DNA of 9,350 nucleotides, from NCBI GenBank assembly GCA_946546075.1, contig CAMNNV010000038.1, positions 1 through 9,350 on the forward strand. The letters run 5' to 3'. Position numbers and translations under genes: made by a program. This stretch comes from an uncultured Bacillota bacterium. GTDB lineage: Bacteria; Bacillota; Clostridia; Peptostreptococcales; Anaerovoracaceae. Under the pieces are notes generated by a model. That model was not told the DNA's origin, did not search any database, and was given only the letters and a program-made list of their open reading frames with translations. Position 1 is the stretch's first letter; the number at the start of each line of letters is the position of its first letter. Positions 7,034-9,350 of this stretch are shown in pieces.

Positions 7034-7082
7034 ATGCTTTTGCGACAAAATCAACGTTTCGGTGTGGCAAAACGCATTTTTT
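7034..7082 (+). terminator. Second hairpin with T6 tail
   Basis: ATGC-TTTTGC (7034-7043) pairs with GCAAAA-C-GCAT (7067-7077) in a 10-bp stem with one bulged C. The T run covers 7077-7082, its first T being the last base of the stem. The loop is long (23 nt) and the stem is AT-rich, so as an intrinsic terminator it is moderate. It directly follows the first T-tailed element, giving a tandem arrangement. Confidence 0.45.
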
Positions 7083-7112
7083 ATAACATTTAGAAAAAGT
7101 GCGCGATAGGTC

Positions 7113-7140
7113 TTGAAAATAGAAATCATAGTGTTATAAT
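7113..7140 (+). promoter_or_regulatory. Promoter of the polyferredoxin-nifJ operon
   Basis: TTGAAA (7113-7118) and a perfect TATAAT (7135-7140) are separated by 16 bp. Transcription should begin near 7147, giving a 5' leader of about 97 nt. It is the only strong promoter between the dehydrogenase and the polyferredoxin. Confidence 0.75.
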
Positions 7141-7144
7141 GAGC

Positions 7145-7168
7145 ATGCTGTATCTTGTATACACGCAT
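7145..7168 (+). promoter_or_regulatory. Hairpin or operator at the transcript start
   Basis: ATGCTGTAT (7145-7153) pairs with ATACA-C-GCAT (7159-7168): a 9-bp stem with one bulged C and the loop CTTGT. It coincides with the predicted +1 of the polyferredoxin-nifJ transcript, so it could be a 5' stabilising stem-loop in the RNA or a repressor site on the DNA. Confidence 0.45.
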
Positions 7169-7195
7169 AGAGCAAGACCAATCGCAAGGTCATCT

Positions 7196-7224
7196 AGGTT
7201 GTATTAAATAAGGTTGTAACAAAT
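7196..7224 (+). repeat. Tandem imperfect 14-mer before the ribosome binding site
   Basis: AGGTTGTATTAAAT (7196-7209) is followed at a 15-bp period by AGGTTGTAACAAAT (7211-7224); 12 of 14 positions agree. It lies in the mRNA leader just upstream of AAGGAG. Its role is unknown. Confidence 0.4.
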
Positions 7225-7228
7225 TAAT

Positions 7229-7234
7229 AAGGAG
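7229..7234 (+). promoter_or_regulatory. Ribosome binding site deciding the polyferredoxin start
   Basis: AAGGAG lies 9 nt before the ATG at 7244, but only 3 nt before the in-frame GTG at 7238 and 15 nt before the ATG at 7250. Spacing therefore favours 7244. Confidence 0.7.
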
Positions 7235-7243
7235 ATTGTGTGT

Positions 7244-8533
7244 ATGAGTATGAGTAGAGATGCTCTGGTGGAACGGATCATATCCCTTCTGCCTGATGCA
7301 GACTGCGGCGGATGTGCCTGCGGGACTTGTACTGCCTGTGCAGAGGCGATGGCAGACAGCAAGGACCCGACGCTCTGTCCTGCAGTGAATCAGAAAATCG
7401 TAGACAAGATGGCGAGAGCCATGGGAATCGAAGCCCCAACGATCAGAGAGATGGTGGCTTTTTTGGGTTGCAGCGGATGTGCAGCCGGAGTGGAGAGATT
7501 CCGAGAGTCCTGCAGCACATGCCAGGAAGCGGTCGACGGCGGCTTCATGCGCGGCGAGTGCAAGGACGGATGCGTAGGCCTGGGCTCCTGCATAAAAGTA
7601 TGTAAGTTCGGAGCCATGTCCATGGTAGACGGCAAGCTGGTCATCGATCATGAGACTTGCACAGGTTGCGGCGTCTGCGCAGAGGAGATCGTTTGCCCTC
7701 AGAACCTGATCCGGATGATCCCGAGAGAAGCCAGCAACTTCATTCCTTGTTCCTCCACAGAGGAAGATCAGGAGAAAGTCAGAAGCACATGTAATTACGG
7801 ATGCATCGGATGCGGCGAGTGCGAGATCGTTTGCCCGCAGGATGCTGTCCACCTCATAGATAACCACGCAGTGATCGATTACGACAAGTGTGCAGGATGC
7901 GATGCATGCACCATCAGATGCCGCAAGAAGATCATCATCGACACGTATCACGACCTGGGCTCTCTCAAAGAGAGCGTGGCATTCGTCCACTGCAGCGAGG
8001 GAAGCAAAGCAGGTAAGGTGTACGAAGAGATGGGCATCACTTCATGTGAAGAAGCGGCTACACTGAGCCAGAAGGAACTGAACCTTTGCACGACGGGATG
8101 CTGCGGTCTGGGAAGCTGCACGAAGGTATGCCGTTACGGTGCCATCACCATGGTGGACGGCACGGCGAAGGTGGATCCTGAGAAGTGCGTAGGATGCAGA
8201 GACTGCTATCTTACTTGTCCGAAGCACATCATCTCCATGGTGCCTTACAGCGGACAGAAGATGGTGGCCTGCTCATCCGTAAGAGACTACGAAGAGAAAC
8301 TTGAGATATGCAGCGCAGCATGCACAGGATGCGGAGACTGCGTTGCCAACTGCCCGAACGATGCGATCTACATGGAATTCGGTCATGCTGTCATCGACCC
8401 GCTGATCTGTGAAGACTGCAAGATGTGTCAGTACGTTTGCGCAAGAAACGTCATCAAGGAACTGGAAGTGCCTGAATACATCTTCACACAGAGAGAAGTC
8501 GTAAGTACGTCCAAAGGGGAGGTGTTCAGATGA
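7244..8533 (+). CDS. RnfB-like polyferredoxin with a duplicated four-cluster module
   Basis: This 429-residue soluble iron-sulfur protein contains 49 cysteines. Residues 15-60 form an RnfB-type Fe-S domain, with LPDADCGGCACGTC and C-x2-C-x4-C-x15-C (Cys21, 24, 29, 45). Two tandem modules follow, about 71-230 and 245-404, each resembling the RnfB C-terminal ferredoxin region. They begin VAFLGCSG and VAFVHCSE, and each carries four cysteine groups: 106-120, 139-151, 187-197 and 216-226, then 282-296, 315-325, 360-370 and 389-399. Up to nine [4Fe-4S] clusters are possible. The stretches at 109-130 and 285-306 agree at 16 of 22 positions, so the modules arose by duplication. RnfB's N-terminal membrane helix is absent, and no other rnf gene is near. 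One group has C-x5-C (145-151) instead of C-x3-C. The stop overlaps the nifJ start (ATGA), so it probably passes electrons to or from that enzyme. Confidence 0.88.
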   Translation: MSMSRDALVERIISLLPDADCGGCACGTCTACAEAMADSKDPTLCPAVNQKIVDKMARAMGIEAPTIREMVAFLGCSGCAAGVERFRESCSTCQEAVDGGFMRGECKDGCVGLGSCIKVCKFGAMSMVDGKLVIDHETCTGCGVCAEEIVCPQNLIRMIPREASNFIPCSSTEEDQEKVRSTCNYGCIGCGECEIVCPQDAVHLIDNHAVIDYDKCAGCDACTIRCRKKIIIDTYHDLGSLKESVAFVHCSEGSKAGKVYEEMGITSCEEAATLSQKELNLCTTGCCGLGSCTKVCRYGAITMVDGTAKVDPEKCVGCRDCYLTCPKHIISMVPYSGQKMVACSSVRDYEEKLEICSAACTGCGDCVANCPNDAIYMEFGHAVIDPLICEDCKMCQYVCARNVIKELEVPEYIFTQREVVSTSKGEVFR

Positions 8534-9350
8534 GAAAATTAAAGACGATGGACGGAAACACAGCTGCAGCACACGTTGCCTATGCTTTTTCGGAGGTTTC
8601 CGCTATATATCCTATCACTCCATCATCCCCGATGGCAGAGTCCATGGATGAATGGGTATCCGATGGAAGAAAGAATGTTTTTGGTGAGCCTGTAAGGATC
8701 ATCGAGATGGAATCTGAGGCTGGTGCAGCAGGTGCTGTACACGGATCCATAACGGCAGGTTCCTATACATCCACATTCACGGCATCACAGGGACTGCTCC
8801 TGATGATCCCGAACATGTACAAGCTGGCAGGAGAGCAGACTCCTGCAGTATTCCACGTTGCAGCAAGAGCGCTGGCGTCTCATGCACTCAGCATCTTCGG
8901 CGACCATCAGGACGTCATGAGCGTGCGCCAGACAGGCTTTGCGATGCTCTGCTCCAACAGCGTGCAGCAGACGATGGATCTGGCGGCAGTAGCACACCTT
9001 GCGACCATCGCAGGCAAGCTGCCGATGCTCCACTTCTTCGACGGATTCAGGACATCCCACGAGTATCAGAAGATCGAAGTATGGGATTACGATGATCTGA
9101 AGGAAATGGTGGACTGGAAGGCAGTCCGCAGATTCCGCGACTCCGTCATCAACCCGAACCATCCGCACAGCAACGGGTCTGCAGAACAGCCGGAGACATT
9201 TTTCCAGCATAGAGAAGCGGCGAACACAGCGTACAACGAGACGGTGGACATCGTCGTTGAATATATGAATAAGGTCAACGCCAAGATCGGCACAGACTAC
9301 AAACCGTTCAATTACTACGGTGCTCCCGATGCGGAGGAGATCATCGTGGC
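8530..9350 (+). CDS. nifJ: Pyruvate:ferredoxin (flavodoxin) oxidoreductase, N-terminal part
   Basis: The first 273 codons are present; the gene continues past the right edge (the family is about 1,170-1,190 residues). The enzyme converts pyruvate and CoA to acetyl-CoA and CO2 with reduction of ferredoxin, using thiamine diphosphate and iron-sulfur clusters. The start MRKLKTMDGNTAAAHVAYAF and YPITPSSPMAE (27-37) are diagnostic of domain I. Thr30, Glu63 in MESEAGAAGAVHG, and Arg113 in HVAARALASH match the pyruvate- and thiamine-contacting Thr31, Glu64 and Arg114 of the Desulfovibrio africanus enzyme. HFFDGFRTSHEYQKIE and FNYYGAPDAEE lead toward domain II. AGGGGAGG (8515-8522) lies 7 nt before the ATG, which overlaps the polyferredoxin stop by 4 bp, indicating translational coupling. 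Downstream domains, including the 2[4Fe-4S] insert, are not visible. Another 2-oxoacid substrate is possible but less likely. Confidence 0.95.
   Translation, partial: MRKLKTMDGNTAAAHVAYAFSEVSAIYPITPSSPMAESMDEWVSDGRKNVFGEPVRIIEMESEAGAAGAVHGSITAGSYTSTFTASQGLLLMIPNMYKLAGEQTPAVFHVAARALASHALSIFGDHQDVMSVRQTGFAMLCSNSVQQTMDLAAVAHLATIAGKLPMLHFFDGFRTSHEYQKIEVWDYDDLKEMVDWKAVRRFRDSVINPNHPHSNGSAEQPETFFQHREAANTAYNETVDIVVEYMNKVNAKIGTDYKPFNYYGAPDAEEIIV

Larger units (their letters stand above)
6932..7209 (+). repeat. 11-bp direct repeat flanking the structured region
   Basis: TTGTATTAAAT occurs at 6932-6942 and again at 7199-7209. The two copies bracket both T-tailed hairpins, the promoter and the leader hairpin. 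Matching ends at 11 bp. In AT-rich DNA this may be chance. Confidence 0.3.
6895..7243. other. Structured intergenic region without a gene
   Basis: This 349-bp stretch holds no credible coding region. After the dehydrogenase stop it contains a nested two-stem element ending in T5 (6944-7033), a bulged hairpin ending in T6 (7034-7082), a promoter (7113-7140), a hairpin at the predicted transcript start (7145-7168), a weak 4-bp hairpin (GACC 7176-7179 with GGTC 7188-7191), and short direct repeats. It is clearly more AT-rich than the genes on either side. Confidence 0.8.

Noticed and set aside
7214..7222. TTGTAACAA as a Rex redox-sensor site
   Set aside because: It is only a 9-bp half-length match to the 18-bp Rex consensus and lies downstream of the transcription start beside the ribosome binding site.
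7238..7243. GTG start of the polyferredoxin at 7238
   Set aside because: It lies only 3 nt from AAGGAG, too close for initiation; the ATG at 7244 has proper spacing.
7190..7990. Long minus-strand reading frame (266 codons) opposite the polyferredoxin
   Set aside because: It is antisense to a gene with unmistakable cysteine motifs and a good ribosome binding site. The frame stays open because of the regular codon use of the real gene, and its protein shows no family signature.
7244..8533. Part of an Rnf complex operon
   Set aside because: The protein lacks the RnfB membrane helix, and no rnfA, C, D, E or G gene is visible; the partner gene is nifJ.
1..9350. CRISPR array, tRNA/rRNA genes, insertion sequence or prophage genes
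   Set aside because: I saw no regularly spaced repeats, no tRNA-like cloverleaf, no transposase or integrase motifs and no terminal inverted repeats of mobile-element length.

Overview
The window looks like chromosomal DNA of an obligately anaerobic, moderately GC-rich (about 50-60 % in the lines I counted) Gram-positive bacterium of the Clostridia. This rests on a NifJ-type pyruvate:ferredoxin oxidoreductase, an Rnf-like polyferredoxin, strong AGGAGG-type ribosome binding sites, consensus sigma-A promoters and a GC-hairpin/poly-T terminator. A relative of the Anaerovoracaceae/Eubacteriales is my guess; the sequence alone does not fix the taxon.

Left arm, minus strand (1-2847): a compact operon reading right to left. 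It holds a TetR-family regulator, an FGGY-family (xylulokinase-like) sugar kinase, a four-helix GtrA-family membrane protein whose start overlaps the kinase stop, and the first 31 codons of an unidentified gene that runs off the left edge. A 182-bp divergent control region (2848-3029) separates tetR from the right arm. It has a consensus promoter on each strand. One inverted repeat (GTGAA-N6-TTCAC) lies just downstream of the tetR promoter, and another (TATACG-N6-CGTATA) sits inside the rightward promoter.

Right arm, plus strand (3030-6894): a single-chain aconitase-superfamily hydratase of the YbhJ type, with all three cluster cysteines but altered active-site signatures; a DUF937 protein; a clear intrinsic terminator; then, 14 nt later, a beta-hydroxyacid dehydrogenase (3-hydroxyisobutyrate dehydrogenase family) with visibly higher GC.

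Intergenic 6895-7243: 349 bp without a gene but rich in structure. There is a nested two-stem RNA element ending in T5, a second bulged hairpin ending in T6, a strong promoter, and a bulged hairpin that begins at the predicted transcription start.

Right end (7244-9350): a 429-residue, 49-cysteine soluble polyferredoxin, built as an RnfB-type N-terminal Fe-S domain plus two tandem copies of the RnfB four-cluster module. It overlaps by 4 bp the start of nifJ, of which the first 273 codons are present. The pair probably forms one electron-transfer unit that takes electrons from pyruvate oxidation. The hydratase, the dehydrogenase and the kinase suggest organic-acid and sugar metabolism, but their substrates cannot be read from the sequence.
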